A DNA stretch of 64,000 bases from Pontibacter actiniarum (GTDB taxonomy: Bacteria; Bacteroidota; Bacteroidia; Cytophagales; Hymenobacteraceae), in the NCBI RefSeq assembly GCF_003585765.1, contig NZ_CP021235.1, positions 3,906,001 to 3,970,000 on the forward strand, written 5' to 3'. Numbering within the stretch: position 1 is the stretch's first letter; each line of letters opens with the position of its first letter. Positions 35,683-45,009 of this stretch are shown here, piece after piece. The notes below the pieces were generated by a model. It was not told the origin of the DNA. It saw only the letters and a list, made by a program, of their open reading frames with translations, and did no database searches. Position numbers and translations under genes: made by a program.

Positions 35683-36426
35683 TTATTTCTTGAGCACAAA
35701 TATCATTCGGTCGCTGGAGTCCTGGTCATACGGGCGCAAAGCATAGTCTCCGAACGTATCGACCATGCGCAGCTGCGTCATCTTAAAGTACTCCAGAAAA
35801 TCCTCCTGCCGCAGCGCACGCACCCGCTCCTCGAAGTAATACTCCTGACCGTTATCCTGGAAGCGGATGGTTTTAATGATAAAGCCATTCTCTACGCCGC
35901 GCGTTATTTTAAAGTTTATCCCCTGCACCTCTTTCTCCTCCTCTGCCACCAGGGAGCCGATCACCTTGTCGGTATTCATGAAGTCGACCACCAGTTTGCC
36001 GCCGTGCTTCAGGCTTTTGGCGGTGGAGCACAGCGCCACCACGTTTTCGGTATCGTTGTCGAAGTAGCCGAAGCTGGTAAAGAGATTGACTACAAAGTCG
36101 AAGCTTTCGGGCCGGAACACCTCGCGCATGTCGTGCACAGCGAAATGCAGGCGCTCATTCTCAAACTGCTTCGCGTAGCGAATGCTCTGCTCCGACAGGT
36201 CGATACCCGTTACGTCAAAGCCTTTCTGGTTCAGGTAGAGCGAGTGCCGGCCCTTGCCACAAGCCAGGTCCAGTATCTTCTCCTGCGGCTTGGGGTGCAG
36301 GTAAGCCATCAGGTTGTCCATAAAATGCTGGGCCTCCCGCATGTCGCGGTCCCTGTAAAGTATGTGGTAATACGGTGAGTCGAACCAGGTACTGAACCAC
36401 TCTGCTGTCTCCTGCTGTGCTGCCAT
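35683..36426 (-). CDS. Class I SAM-dependent methyltransferase
   Basis: A 247-residue cytosolic protein. Motif I DLACGKGRHS lies at residues 53-62, GIDLSEQSI near 74, and LKHGGKLVVDFMN near 140. The N-terminal WFDSPYYHILYRDRD segment marks a small-molecule methyltransferase subfamily common in Bacteroidota. The substrate is unknown. It heads an operon with the ZIP transporter. A TATATTTG box (36452-36459) 25 bases upstream is a probable promoter. Confidence 0.85.
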   Translation of the reverse strand: MAAQQETAEWFSTWFDSPYYHILYRDRDMREAQHFMDNLMAYLHPKPQEKILDLACGKGRHSLYLNQKGFDVTGIDLSEQSIRYAKQFENERLHFAVHDMREVFRPESFDFVVNLFTSFGYFDNDTENVVALCSTAKSLKHGGKLVVDFMNTDKVIGSLVAEEEKEVQGINFKITRGVENGFIIKTIRFQDNGQEYYFEERVRALRQEDFLEYFKMTQLRMVDTFGDYALRPYDQDSSDRMIFVLKK

Positions 36427-36451
36427 GAATTCTCTAAAAGCAATTAAGTTG

Positions 36452-36459
36452 CAAATATA
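36452..36459 (-). promoter_or_regulatory. Probable -7 promoter box TATATTTG
   Basis: A TAnnTTTG match 25 bases upstream of the methyltransferase start; no TTG was found at the -33 distance. Confidence 0.4.
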
Positions 36460-36540
36460 AGCATTTTAATCGAACCCCTGTATACGCCATGGGATTATAG
36501 CGGGCAGCGGGGTGCCTGCATCGAACTACAAAGGCACAAA

Positions 36541-36588
36541 AAAGCCTGCCGTTGCTGTTTACGAACAACAACGGCAGGCTTTTTTTAT
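36541..36588. terminator. Bidirectional terminator
   Basis: The stem AAAGCCTGCCGTTG / CAACGGCAGGCTTT is nearly perfect around TGTTTACGAACAA and flanked by A-runs and T-runs. It lies 12 bases past the stop of the small lipoprotein gene at 36601 and is placed to end it. Confidence 0.8.
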
Positions 36589-36600
36589 TTTTTGGCTGGA

Positions 36601-36906
36601 CTAGTGGCGCGTGGCGCCCGCCTCTGTATTCGTCTCGGTAGCCTCCATTACGCTGTCGCCTTTCTGGATGGTGTTTCCGCCCAGGTCGCGGTCCGGCATT
36701 ACCTGCTCTTTCTCGTTTGTGTGCTGCACGGCACCAGGGGCAATTTCAGGAGAGCCTGCGTCAGAAACATTGTAAGTATCACGGGTGCCTGGCTCCACGT
36801 ACTCAGTAGAAACTTTCTCATCTGGTCTCAGGTCAGACGGAGTACCGCAGGAGGCCATAAACAAACCGCAAGCTGCGGCAAATACTGCTATTACGTTCTT
36901 GTTCAT
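36601..36906 (-). CDS. Small acidic lipoprotein
   Basis: A 101-residue protein with signal peptide and lipobox (MASC, Cys20). The mature part is hydrophilic and disordered (rich in Glu, Thr, Asn, Asp) with no domain. Such short lipoproteins are common in this family, and the function is unknown. It has its own terminator. Confidence 0.65.
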   Translation of the reverse strand: MNKNVIAVFAAACGLFMASCGTPSDLRPDEKVSTEYVEPGTRDTYNVSDAGSPEIAPGAVQHTNEKEQVMPDRDLGGNTIQKGDSVMEATETNTEAGATRH

Positions 36907-37016
36907 TTTTATACTTTTTATACTGCTTCTAAACTGGGCACACCTTCCGTACGGAAGGCAAGCGCCCTATTTATTAATTATTTACGACTTCAGCGCGCTG
37001 ATAGGTTGTGGTACTG

Positions 37017-37604
37017 CTAGGCCAGCAGGTTCTTACGGCGCAGCAGGCTCTCCATCAGCTTCAGGTCGTTAGGGCTGTTGAAGATGCGGAACGGCATGTT
37101 TATAAACACCGGCACCTGAAACGTGCGCGCCAACCAGCCTTTCCAGCCGCCCGGCATCTGGGCATCGCTAGGAGGCTGTAGCCACAGCATGTAAGAATCC
37201 TCCGTTTTCTGCGCCTTCTGAATCATGTCCCAGTTCAGGGTCATGCCCTCGCGCTCGTTGCGCTTCAGGATAATCTGGCGCTGGTCTACCTCGTAGGTCA
37301 GTTTCTCAAACAGCGGGCTGCCCTGCTCTACCTGCGTCACGCTCATTACCTGGGCGGAGCGCAGCAGCACGAACAGCAGCGTTACGATAACGGCGAAGGC
37401 TACCCACCACCACGAAAAGCTGAACACGGCAGGCAACAGCAGTAGCACCAGCGGAATCAGGGCATACCACCAGTCTTTGCGCCATACCTGGCCCAGCGCC
37501 ATGCGGGTATACATGTTTTTGTCTAACTGGTACTTCTTTGTGCGGATGGCCAGCGGGTTAGAACCCTGTGCCATTCGGCGCCCTCTTTGGTTTGGTTGCT
37601 GCAT
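37017..37604 (-). CDS. YcxB-like membrane protein
   Basis: A 195-residue protein from the ATG at 37604; the longer frame to 37658 is discarded because it begins in Arg-rich non-family sequence. Two adjacent membrane helices (about residues 45-85) are followed by a soluble domain with a YEVDQRQIILKRNEREGMTLNWDMIQKAQKTEDSYMLW pattern, which matches the YcxB-like C-terminal domain. It probably senses or binds something at the membrane face. It is downstream of nadC on the same strand by 105 bases. Confidence 0.7.
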   Translation of the reverse strand: MQQPNQRGRRMAQGSNPLAIRTKKYQLDKNMYTRMALGQVWRKDWWYALIPLVLLLLPAVFSFSWWWVAFAVIVTLLFVLLRSAQVMSVTQVEQGSPLFEKLTYEVDQRQIILKRNEREGMTLNWDMIQKAQKTEDSYMLWLQPPSDAQMPGGWKGWLARTFQVPVFINMPFRIFNSPNDLKLMESLLRRKNLLA

Positions 37605-37709
37605 AAAATAATAAGTGTAAAATCTTCTCTGTCTTTCTCTTCCGGCCCCTCCGGCCAAGCCTGCAGAGCGAAATCAAGTATAAAGCCTTCTATCAGGAAG
37701 GCGGCACCT

Positions 37710-38567
37710 TTAAAAAGCCTTCAGGCTCAGGTCGATGCTTCTGTTTGAGTGGGTCAGGGCGCCTACGGAGATAAAGTCCACGCCACACTCCGCCACGGCC
37801 CGGATAGTTTCCTCGGTAATACCGCCGGAGGCCTCTGTTTCGTACTTCCCGCCGATCATTCGCACCGCCTCCCGCATCATATCGGTGCTCATGTTGTCGA
37901 GCATGATGCGGTCGATGCCTCCCGTCTCCAGCGTTTCCTGTACTTCCTGCAGGTTGCGCGTCTCCACCTCAATCTTCAGGCTTTTGCCCTTCTCCTGCAG
38001 GTACTGCTGGGTGGCGGTGATGGCTTCGCGGATGCCGCCGGCGTAGTCCACGTGGTTGTCTTTGAGCATCACCATGTCGTAGAGGCCAAAGCGGTGGTTC
38101 TGCCCGCCCCCGATCACAACTGCCCATTTCTCAATTATCCGGAAGTTGGGCGTGGTCTTGCGGGTGTCCAGCAATTTGGCACCCGTGCCCTCAATAAGGG
38201 AGGCCAGGTAATGCGTATAGGTGGCGATACCGCTCATGCGCTGCATGCAGTTCAGCACCAGTCGCTCGGCAGTAAGTATGCTTTGCGCCTTCCCCTTTAC
38301 GGTAAAAGCCACATCGCCATACGTTATGGCGGTCCCATCCTTCAGGAGCACATCCAGTTGCAGCGCAGGGTCCACGGCTCTGAAGATATAGCCAGCCAGC
38401 TCTACGCCAGCTAGTATCCCTTCGCCCTTTACCAGCAGTCGCGCCTGGTTCTGTGCATCGGCAGGTATGGCCGCCAGCGAGGAGTGGTCGCCGTCGCCAA
38501 CGTCTTCGGCCAGCGCCCGGGCGATAAACTCGCTGATGCTATTTTCGGTCAGGTATGTCGGTTTCAC
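37710..38567 (-). CDS. nadC: Nicotinate-nucleotide pyrophosphorylase (carboxylating)
   Basis: A 285-residue enzyme that converts quinolinate and PRPP to nicotinate mononucleotide, CO2 and PPi, in de novo NAD synthesis. Visible blocks are EDVGDGDHSS, LNCMQRMSGIAT, the RKTTPNFR PRPP/quinolinate site, GGGQNHRFGLYDMVMLKDNH, LDNM and EASGGI. The start is GTG at 38567, only 4 bases after a TATTTTTG box, so the mRNA may be leaderless. No nadA or nadB is in the window. Confidence 0.95.
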   Translation of the reverse strand: MKPTYLTENSISEFIARALAEDVGDGDHSSLAAIPADAQNQARLLVKGEGILAGVELAGYIFRAVDPALQLDVLLKDGTAITYGDVAFTVKGKAQSILTAERLVLNCMQRMSGIATYTHYLASLIEGTGAKLLDTRKTTPNFRIIEKWAVVIGGGQNHRFGLYDMVMLKDNHVDYAGGIREAITATQQYLQEKGKSLKIEVETRNLQEVQETLETGGIDRIMLDNMSTDMMREAVRMIGGKYETEASGGITEETIRAVAECGVDFISVGALTHSNRSIDLSLKAF

Positions 38568-38579
38568 GGTGCAAAAATA

Positions 38580-38611
38580 AAAAAAGGCTCGGTATAAACT
38601 CCGAGCCTTTT
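38580..38611 (-). terminator. Terminator between the DUF4783-like gene and nadC
   Basis: The stem AAAAAGGCTCGG / CCGAGCCTTTTT with an 8-base loop lies 23 bases after the 38634 stop. It separates that gene from nadC, whose -7 box overlaps the stem's end. Confidence 0.78.
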
Positions 38612-38633
38612 TAAAAATCTCATTATTATTGTC

Positions 38634-39047
38634 TTAATCTTTGATAAAGTTCATAGAGTGGATAAGGTATTTGCCGTTGGCTGACTTCATCCGGATCAGC
38701 ACGGTGTAGGAACCGCCCTTGGAAGCATAGGTGCCGATGGCGTACAGCTGCCCTTTGTCGGAGGTGCCGTTGTGGTTCACGCTAAAGTCCACGGGTGCGT
38801 TTTTGGAGAAGAAGTTCTTCATCACAAACTCCGCCTGCGTGCTGCTGTAGCTGGTGGCGTCGCCGCCATCCAGGGTGATCTCCACCATGTTGCCAAAGTT
38901 TTTAGACAGGTCCTTGGCGGAGCCCACCTTCATTGCCTGTTTTACGCTGTTCATGGCATCACCTTGCGCCACCGCCTGCCCTGCCGTAAAGAACATGGCT
39001 ACCATCAACATCGAGAATACAACTGCAAAGTGTTTAAAGTTTTTCAT
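38634..39047 (-). CDS. Secreted DUF4783-like protein
   Basis: A 137-residue protein from the ATG at 39047; a longer frame to 39107 lacks a signal. The signal peptide runs to QAVAQ. The mature region MNSVKQAMKVGSAKDLSKNFGNMVEITLDGG followed by a four-strand sheet looks like the cone-shaped NTF2/DUF4783 fold common in Bacteroidota. No catalytic residue is evident. It is monocistronic with a clear terminator. The DUF name is from memory of the family's pattern. Confidence 0.65.
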   Translation of the reverse strand: MKNFKHFAVVFSMLMVAMFFTAGQAVAQGDAMNSVKQAMKVGSAKDLSKNFGNMVEITLDGGDATSYSSTQAEFVMKNFFSKNAPVDFSVNHNGTSDKGQLYAIGTYASKGGSYTVLIRMKSANGKYLIHSMNFIKD

Positions 39048-39258
39048 AATACCGTTTGTGATCTTGCCCATACATGAGCCAAAACTATGCCAAGTGCTGG
39101 CGCGCACTTCGCATCTCTAAAGGTAAGAGGTTTATCTAAATAAAGAAACACCTGCAGCACCTGAATTAAGCCGCCGACTAAAACCTTCGGGGCGCTTAGC
39201 CAGTAGCCGCTATAAGGAGCCGTGGCTAAATGGGGCCTCTCGCTTCAAAGATTATAGC

Positions 39259-39266
39259 TATATTTG
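39259..39266 (+). promoter_or_regulatory. Probable -7 promoter box TATATTTG of gpmI
   Basis: An exact TAnnTTTG match that ends 4 bases before the gpmI ATG. If used, the transcript would begin at or next to the start codon. I could not find a TTG at the -33 distance. Confidence 0.45.
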
Positions 39267-39270
39267 CGCC

Positions 39271-40797
39271 ATGGACAAAAAGGTACTCTTAGTGATTTTG
39301 GACGGGTGGGGCCTTGGCACCGACCCTGAGGTTTCGGCCATTCAGAAAGCCAACACACCGTTCATCGATTCGATCCTTGAAAAATACCCTACTACCACCC
39401 TGCATGCCTCCGGCGAATACGTGGGCTTGCCAGAGGGCCAGATGGGAAACTCCGAAGTAGGGCACATGAACCTCGGCGCAGGCCGCGTGGTGTACCAGGA
39501 CCTGGTGCGCATCAACAAAGCCATTGCGGAACGCAAGTTAGCCACCATGCCAGCTCTGGCCGATGCCTTTACCTACGCTAAGGAAAATAAGAAACCCGTA
39601 CATTTTATAGGCCTGCTGTCGGACGGGGGCGTGCACTCGCACATAGACCACCTGAAGGCGCTCTGCACCGCAGCCTACGACCAGGAGCTGCATGAAGTGT
39701 ACATCCACGCCTTTACCGATGGCCGCGACACCGACCCTAAGGGAGGCGTTAAGTATATAAACGAACTGGAGGAGCACCTGGAGAACACCTCCGGCACCAT
39801 CGCCTCTATTGTAGGGCGCTACTACGCCATGGACCGCGACAACCGCTGGGAGCGCGTGAAGCTGGCCTATGACCTGCTGGTGAAAGGGGAGGGGGAGAAG
39901 TCCCAGAACCTGATCAAATCCATGCTGACTTCCTACAATGCCGGCGTGACCGATGAGTTTATCAAGCCGATCGTGAAGGTGAACGATAACCAGGAGCCGA
40001 TTGCCACGATTAAGAACGGCGATGTGGTTATCTGCTTTAACTTCCGCACCGACCGTGGCCGTGAGATCACACAGGTGCTGACGCAGCGCGACTTCCCGGA
40101 GCAGGACATGCACAAGCTCGACCTGCGCTACATCACCATGACGACGTACGATGAGACGTTTGAGGGCGTACAAGCCATTTTTGAGAAAGACAACCTGAAC
40201 AACACGCTGGGCGAAGTGCTGAGCAAGGCGGGCAAGAAGCAAATCCGCATCGCCGAGACAGAGAAGTACCCCCACGTGACCTTCTTCTTCTCGGGTGGCC
40301 GCGAGTCGCAGTTTGAGGGCGAGAGCCGCCTGCTGTGCCCGTCGCCAAAGGTTGCCACCTATGACCTGCAGCCGGAGATGAGCGCCTACGATATCCGCGA
40401 CGCCATTGTGCCGGAGCTGGAGAAGAAGAGCGCCGACTTTATCTGCCTGAACTTCGCCAACCCAGACATGGTAGGCCATACCGGCGTGTTTGAGGCCGCC
40501 GTGCAAGCCTGCGAAGTGGTAGACAAGTGCGCGGAGCAAGTGATCACGACGGCACTGGAGAGCAACTACGACATCATCGTGATTGCAGACCACGGCAACG
40601 CCGATATGATGATTAACCCCGACGGCACGCCAAACACAGCCCACACCACCAACCTGGTGCCTTGCGTACTGGTGAGTAATGACTTTAAAGGCACACTGCA
40701 CGAAGGCAAGCTCGGCGACATCGCCCCAACCATACTGGAGCTGATGGGCCTGCAGCAGCCGGAGGATATGAACGGAACATCCCTGATAAACCATTAA
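39271..40797 (+). CDS. gpmI: 2,3-bisphosphoglycerate-independent phosphoglycerate mutase
   Basis: A 508-residue Mn-dependent enzyme that interconverts 3- and 2-phosphoglycerate in glycolysis. VILDGWGLG at the N-terminus binds metal. The nucleophile Ser lies in GNSEVGHMNLGAGRV near residue 62. GGVHSHIDH, FTDGRDTDP, YYAMDRDNRWER and the IADHGNADMM metal block follow. All signature segments of the alkaline phosphatase-fold iPGM are present, and the length is normal. A lipoprotein gene follows after 9 bases. Confidence 0.96.
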   Translation: MDKKVLLVILDGWGLGTDPEVSAIQKANTPFIDSILEKYPTTTLHASGEYVGLPEGQMGNSEVGHMNLGAGRVVYQDLVRINKAIAERKLATMPALADAFTYAKENKKPVHFIGLLSDGGVHSHIDHLKALCTAAYDQELHEVYIHAFTDGRDTDPKGGVKYINELEEHLENTSGTIASIVGRYYAMDRDNRWERVKLAYDLLVKGEGEKSQNLIKSMLTSYNAGVTDEFIKPIVKVNDNQEPIATIKNGDVVICFNFRTDRGREITQVLTQRDFPEQDMHKLDLRYITMTTYDETFEGVQAIFEKDNLNNTLGEVLSKAGKKQIRIAETEKYPHVTFFFSGGRESQFEGESRLLCPSPKVATYDLQPEMSAYDIRDAIVPELEKKSADFICLNFANPDMVGHTGVFEAAVQACEVVDKCAEQVITTALESNYDIIVIADHGNADMMINPDGTPNTAHTTNLVPCVLVSNDFKGTLHEGKLGDIAPTILELMGLQQPEDMNGTSLINH

Positions 40798-40806
40798 ATA
40801 AGAACT

Positions 40807-41388
40807 GTGGCCAAGTACAAGTATAAACCGCTGCTTTGGGTGGGCCTGCTGCTTGCCACCGTTTCCTGTGAGAGACCCACTCCGCCTACATCTGCCGAGG
40901 CGGAGGCCTCTTACGACCTGACCGCTTACCTGGCGCAGCAGCGGCAGGAGCTGGAGGCTGAGCGGCCGATGGTACTGAAGTCGGTTGCCACACAGGGCCT
41001 CGCTCCGGAGGTAGTGGAGACTTCCGAAGTTGACTGGGAGGATGAGCTGGCCGTGTTTGAGGAGGCTGACCTGAACCGCCCTTCGCTGCAGGAGTACTAC
41101 ACCAAGCAGGAGCAGGTGCTGGAGGATGGCAGCGTTGCCGTAGAGTACCGGAAGCTGCCGGAGGCCGCCCCCCAAGTGCACTACCTGCGCCTCCTCCTGA
41201 GCCCCAAAGGCCAGTTAAGGCAGCTTACGGCCACGCTGCAGGATAAGAACCTGATTTACTACTCACAGCGCAACATAGCCCTCAGCACCGACCCACAGAC
41301 CGGCGATATAGCCAGCTATAACGTGGACGGGGTGCAGAAAATGATTTTCGGCGATTCGCTGCACTACGAGGTGAAAGCCAACCTGTAG
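40807..41388 (+). CDS. Lipoprotein of unknown function
   Basis: A 193-residue protein starting at GTG, with signal peptide and lipobox (TVSC, Cys21). The acidic, Gln/Glu-rich middle (TAYLAQQRQELEAERP) may be a coiled coil, followed by a small beta-rich C-terminus. No family was recognised. It directly follows gpmI and may be co-transcribed. Confidence 0.6.
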   Translation: MAKYKYKPLLWVGLLLATVSCERPTPPTSAEAEASYDLTAYLAQQRQELEAERPMVLKSVATQGLAPEVVETSEVDWEDELAVFEEADLNRPSLQEYYTKQEQVLEDGSVAVEYRKLPEAAPQVHYLRLLLSPKGQLRQLTATLQDKNLIYYSQRNIALSTDPQTGDIASYNVDGVQKMIFGDSLHYEVKANL

Positions 41389-41468
41389 CACAGGGTGTAT
41401 TAACTTTTTTGCAGCCACACATCCGGTGGTTTTTTGTTAACTTGCAGGCGCACTTATACTTCCTGCAC

Positions 41469-42971
41469 ATGCGCACGCTTGCTCTTTCCGCTGTTTTATT
41501 CCTGGCCCTCGCGGTTTACGGCTTTGCCCAGCACTTGCCGGGCACCCGCAACTGTGCCACCGACAGCTATCTGGAAGTGCTGAAAGCGCAGCACCCACAC
41601 TTGGCGCAAGAGCGGAAACAGGCGCAGCAAAACGTGCAGGAGCAGTTACAGCAGCAGCAGGGCTGGCAAAACCTGCGGGCAGCCACCACCATCACTATTC
41701 CGGTGGTGTTCCATGTTATCTACAACAACAGCACCGAGAACATATCAGACGAGCAGGTACTGTCGCAGCTGGCCGTGCTCAACGCCGACTTCAGGCGGAT
41801 GAACGCCGATGCGGCCAACACGCCGTCTTACTTTCAGCCCTTTGCGGCCGACACCAGGATAGAGTTCTGCCTCGCCCGCCTGGACCCTGCAGGCAACCCA
41901 AGCCCAGGCATCACCCGCACCCAAACCTCCCGCACGGGCTTTGACTACTTTACCGACTACGTGAAATCTACGGCAAACGGAGGCACGGAGGCCTGGGACC
42001 GTGACCGGTACCTGAACATCTGGATCTGCGATATCAAGGATGACGTGCTGGGCTACGCCACGCCCCCCGGCACTGCGCTTGCCAGGCAAGACGGCGTTGT
42101 GCTGCACTATGCCGCTATTGGCGCAGCTCCCGACAACCCGTTTTTGTGGCCCTACAACATGGGCCGCACGGCCACCCACGAGGTGGGGCACTGGCTGGGC
42201 CTGGAGCACATCTGGGGGGGCGATGACGCGAGCTGCACCGACACCGACGGCATCAGCGACACGCCAAACCAGGAAGACTACACCCTTGGCTGCCAGGGCG
42301 GCATCCAAAGCTCCTGCAACAACGGCCCTTACGGCAACATGTATCAAAACTACATGGATTACAGCGACGACGCGTGCATGAACCTCTTCACCAAAGGGCA
42401 GGCCGCGTATATGAACGCCGTGCTCAGCACCATCCGCAGCAGCCTCTTAAATTCCCTTGTCTGCACGGCTTCTATCCGTTCTGATTTTGGCCTGGCCCTG
42501 GAGGAGGATACGCTGCTGGTAGCGGGCAAAAGCATACAGTTTGCAGATGCTTCGGCAGGGGTGCGCGCCACGGAATGGCTGTGGGAGTTTGAGGGAGGCG
42601 TACCGGCTACGTCCACGCAGCAAAATCCCAGGGTTACTTACCCGCAGCCCGGCAAGTATGATGTAAAGCTTACCGTAAGCAACGGCGCTGTAAGTAGTGC
42701 CACGCTGAAAGAGGACTTTGTACATGTTACCGTAAGCGACCTGACGGTGTTCCCCAACCCGACCGCAGATTACATTAACATTGAGCAGCCAGCGCGCATA
42801 CAGGTACGCCATGTGGCACTGATGAACAGCGTCGGCAAAACAGTGCTCACAGCCGAAGCGCGCGACCGCACGTTGCAACTGGATATACGCCACCTGCTGC
42901 CCGGCATGTACTTCCTGCACCTGCGCAGCTCCAACGGCACCGAAATCCGTAAGGTCAACATCATCCGCTAA
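41469..42971 (+). CDS. M43-type secreted metalloprotease with PKD and T9SS sorting domain
   Basis: A 500-residue protein from the ATG at 41469; a longer frame starts inside the preceding spacer. Signal peptide to FAQ. The metzincin zinc motif HEVGHWLGLEH is near residues 237-247, followed by the CTDTDGISDTPNQ Cys-rich loop and MYQNYMDYSDDACM (Met-turn), as in pappalysin-like M43B proteases. A PKD domain follows (EFEGGVPATS ... PGKYDVKLTVSNG), then a type A sorting domain (TVFPNPTADYINIE ... GMYFLHL). It should be exported by the Por system and degrade proteins outside the cell. Confidence 0.92.
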   Translation: MRTLALSAVLFLALAVYGFAQHLPGTRNCATDSYLEVLKAQHPHLAQERKQAQQNVQEQLQQQQGWQNLRAATTITIPVVFHVIYNNSTENISDEQVLSQLAVLNADFRRMNADAANTPSYFQPFAADTRIEFCLARLDPAGNPSPGITRTQTSRTGFDYFTDYVKSTANGGTEAWDRDRYLNIWICDIKDDVLGYATPPGTALARQDGVVLHYAAIGAAPDNPFLWPYNMGRTATHEVGHWLGLEHIWGGDDASCTDTDGISDTPNQEDYTLGCQGGIQSSCNNGPYGNMYQNYMDYSDDACMNLFTKGQAAYMNAVLSTIRSSLLNSLVCTASIRSDFGLALEEDTLLVAGKSIQFADASAGVRATEWLWEFEGGVPATSTQQNPRVTYPQPGKYDVKLTVSNGAVSSATLKEDFVHVTVSDLTVFPNPTADYINIEQPARIQVRHVALMNSVGKTVLTAEARDRTLQLDIRHLLPGMYFLHLRSSNGTEIRKVNIIR

Positions 42972-42994
42972 GGAAGAGCTCCAGCCCATAAATA

Positions 42995-43028
42995 AGCCTC
43001 TGGCAAGTACGTATAACTTGCCAGAGGC
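42995..43028 (+). terminator. Terminator of the M43 protease gene
   Basis: The stem GCCTCTGGCAAGT / ACTTGCCAGAGGC lies 24 bases past the protease stop, with a T/C-rich run after it. The convergent yjbQ-like gene may also use it. Confidence 0.75.
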
Positions 43029-43061
43029 CTTCTCTGTTTGCCAATGCGCTTTTAACCGCGC

Positions 43062-43481
43062 TTACTGCCCCTGCAGCGTTACCACAACCGTGCGCTTGGA
43101 GGCGTGGTCACGGTGCTCGCACAGGTAGATGCCCTGCCAGGTGCCCATATTCAGTTCGCCGTTTTTGATAGGTATCGTCACTGAAGCGCCAAGCAAAGCC
43201 GCTTTCAGGTGTGCAGGCATGTCATCGGAGCCTTCTAAAGTATGGCGGTAGTACGGCTGGTTCTCTGGCACCATATGGTTGAAGTGACTCTCGAAATCCT
43301 GTCGCACAGTGGGGTCGGCATCCTCGTTTATTGCCAGGCTGGCAGAGGTATGCTTGATAAAAACATGTGCCAGGCCCACACTTATTCCCTCCAACTCCGG
43401 CAGCTGAGCCACCAGCAAATCGGTAATCAAATGGAAGCCCCGCTTTACGGCAGGCAGCCTTATCTCTTTCTGAAACCACAT
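43062..43481 (-). CDS. yjbQ: YjbQ-family protein
   Basis: A 139-residue protein from the ATG at 43481; the frame upstream to 43538 is discarded as non-family sequence. Conserved blocks HTSASLAINEDADPTVRQDF, NHMVPE, DDMPAHLKAALLG and GTWQGIYLCEHRDH match the YjbQ/UPF0047 family, a compact trimeric fold with conserved His residues. Some members show weak thiamine-phosphate synthase activity, but the physiological role is uncertain. It is monocistronic. Confidence 0.88.
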   Translation of the reverse strand: MWFQKEIRLPAVKRGFHLITDLLVAQLPELEGISVGLAHVFIKHTSASLAINEDADPTVRQDFESHFNHMVPENQPYYRHTLEGSDDMPAHLKAALLGASVTIPIKNGELNMGTWQGIYLCEHRDHASKRTVVVTLQGQ

Positions 43482-43579
43482 ATGTTTACAATAAAATGAG
43501 TGGGTGAATGAGTGAACAAGAGTTGCTGTAAAGCACATGCTATACTTATACTTGCACGGCTTGGGTGTAGTCAGATAAA

Positions 43580-43616
43580 AAGTAAGGTGGAGTTAACTCT
43601 AAATTCACCTTACTTA
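43580..43616. terminator. Probable terminator of the beta-helix lipoprotein gene
   Basis: The stem AGTAAGGTG / CACCTTACT encloses a GAGTTAACTC palindrome, 20 bases beyond the stop at 43636. Confidence 0.5.
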
Positions 43617-43635
43617 CTCATCCGCTCATTCAAAA

Positions 43636-45009
43636 TTAATCTATGGTACGCTCATACGCACCGGCGTCGGGTTTGGTGGTGCTGCGGGTGGTGCCTTTGA
43701 TATCCTGCAGGACGTTAGGGAGCATTTTGGCCGCGCCGCTGGCAGGGGAGAGGGTGTCTAGGCTAAAGTCATACTTGGCCGGTGCCTCAAACTTCGGCTC
43801 TGTATTGAGGATGTTCCCCTGGCCCGCCAGCTCTGTTTTGTACCGCTCGGTGCGCAGCAGGTTGTTACTGGCGTCTGCCAGGGCGCTGAACGGCTCTATC
43901 AGCACTTCATCCTGATAGCTGAACCCATCAGAGTACACAATCGTGTTCACCAGCCGCAGCGAGGTGGGCTGCCCGGTGATTTCCGTACCCGGAACGTTAT
44001 CGCTTACAACAAGCAGGGGCGTCTCGCGCAGCAGCGGGTTCTGGTAGCTCACGATGGTAGCGTACAGCAGCTCGTAATTGCCGCCGCCCAGCCCCCCGAA
44101 GCCGTACTGCCCGCAGTTGTAGATCAGCGTATTCACGATCCGCACATCCGAAGTAAAGGCCACAATGCCATCTAAAAAAGCATGCGCCACGACGCAGCCC
44201 TCTACCAGCGTGCCTGCCTTACCGGGGTTCCCGATGCGCAGGCCGTAACGTGCGTTCTTTATATCCGCATACTTTATAAGATTGCCACCACTGGTGGGCA
44301 GAACCCTGATTCCCTCCCACTGGCCAGGGGCTGTACGGTAGCCTTCCTCGCGCCGGTAGCCGCTGAAAGCCACCCGCTGCGCCGGCGTACCCTGCACCTG
44401 CAACTGCCCCGCCACCAGCAGCACGGCTTTATTGTAGCCGAAAATGCGTGTGCCCGGCTCAATGGTAAGTACAGCGCCTTCCTCCACCAGCACAGAGTCC
44501 AGGATTACGTGCGGCTTATCGCTGGCCCAGGTGGTGGTGCCAGTGCTGCCTTTCCGGTGGAAATAAGCGTTTTGCCCGTAGGCTACCAGTTGCACACGCT
44601 GCTGTTGCCCATTGGTGGTAAAAACAATGGAATCGGCCGCCAGGAAAGGCTGGCTTTGGTCAGTAGGGTTAATGTTCGCCTTCACCAGCACGTACAGGCT
44701 GTCACCGCCACGCAGCTCCACGTTGTTTACCAGCGGGCTCTGCTGCCCGTTAATGGTGAGTTGGTAAGGAGAGGCGGTTGAGCCTGCAAGCGTTATCTCG
44801 CTGATGCGGACCGCCTTCTCGTTCGGGTTGTATACCTTGAGCCGCTTGGTTACGCTGCCACGGCTCACAAAGACGGTGTCGAACAAGACAGTATCAGCGG
44901 AAAAAACCAGCAGCGCGTCCGGGTCTTCGGTGATCACCTCGTCCTGAGGCTCACAGCCGAACACCGACAACAGCAGGAGCAGCGGGAGTATGGCAAGCAG
45001 GTATTTCAA
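43636..45009 (-). CDS. Lipoprotein with right-handed beta-helix domain
   Basis: A 457-residue protein with a lipobox (VFGC, Cys19). After an acidic spacer, an N-terminal beta-sandwich segment (about residues 30-150) is followed by a repetitive region (about 160-420). There, VLTIEPGTRIFG, GQLQVQGTPAQRVAF, WEGIRV, IKYADIKNARYGLRI and VRIVNTLIYNCGQYGFGGL follow each other like coils of a parallel beta-helix. Such proteins often bind or cut polysaccharide at the surface, but no catalytic residue can be assigned. It is monocistronic. Confidence 0.75.
   Translation of the reverse strand: MKYLLAILPLLLLLSVFGCEPQDEVITEDPDALLVFSADTVLFDTVFVSRGSVTKRLKVYNPNEKAVRISEITLAGSTASPYQLTINGQQSPLVNNVELRGGDSLYVLVKANINPTDQSQPFLAADSIVFTTNGQQQRVQLVAYGQNAYFHRKGSTGTTTWASDKPHVILDSVLVEEGAVLTIEPGTRIFGYNKAVLLVAGQLQVQGTPAQRVAFSGYRREEGYRTAPGQWEGIRVLPTSGGNLIKYADIKNARYGLRIGNPGKAGTLVEGCVVAHAFLDGIVAFTSDVRIVNTLIYNCGQYGFGGLGGGNYELLYATIVSYQNPLLRETPLLVVSDNVPGTEITGQPTSLRLVNTIVYSDGFSYQDEVLIEPFSALADASNNLLRTERYKTELAGQGNILNTEPKFEAPAKYDFSLDTLSPASGAAKMLPNVLQDIKGTTRSTTKPDAGAYERTID

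Noticed and set aside
39538..41181. A 547-codon open frame on the minus strand opposite gpmI
   Set aside because: It lies antisense to a clear glycolytic gene, has low-complexity Leu/Val/Arg/His-rich translation, and arises from the GC-rich third positions of gpmI. No start signal or family pattern.
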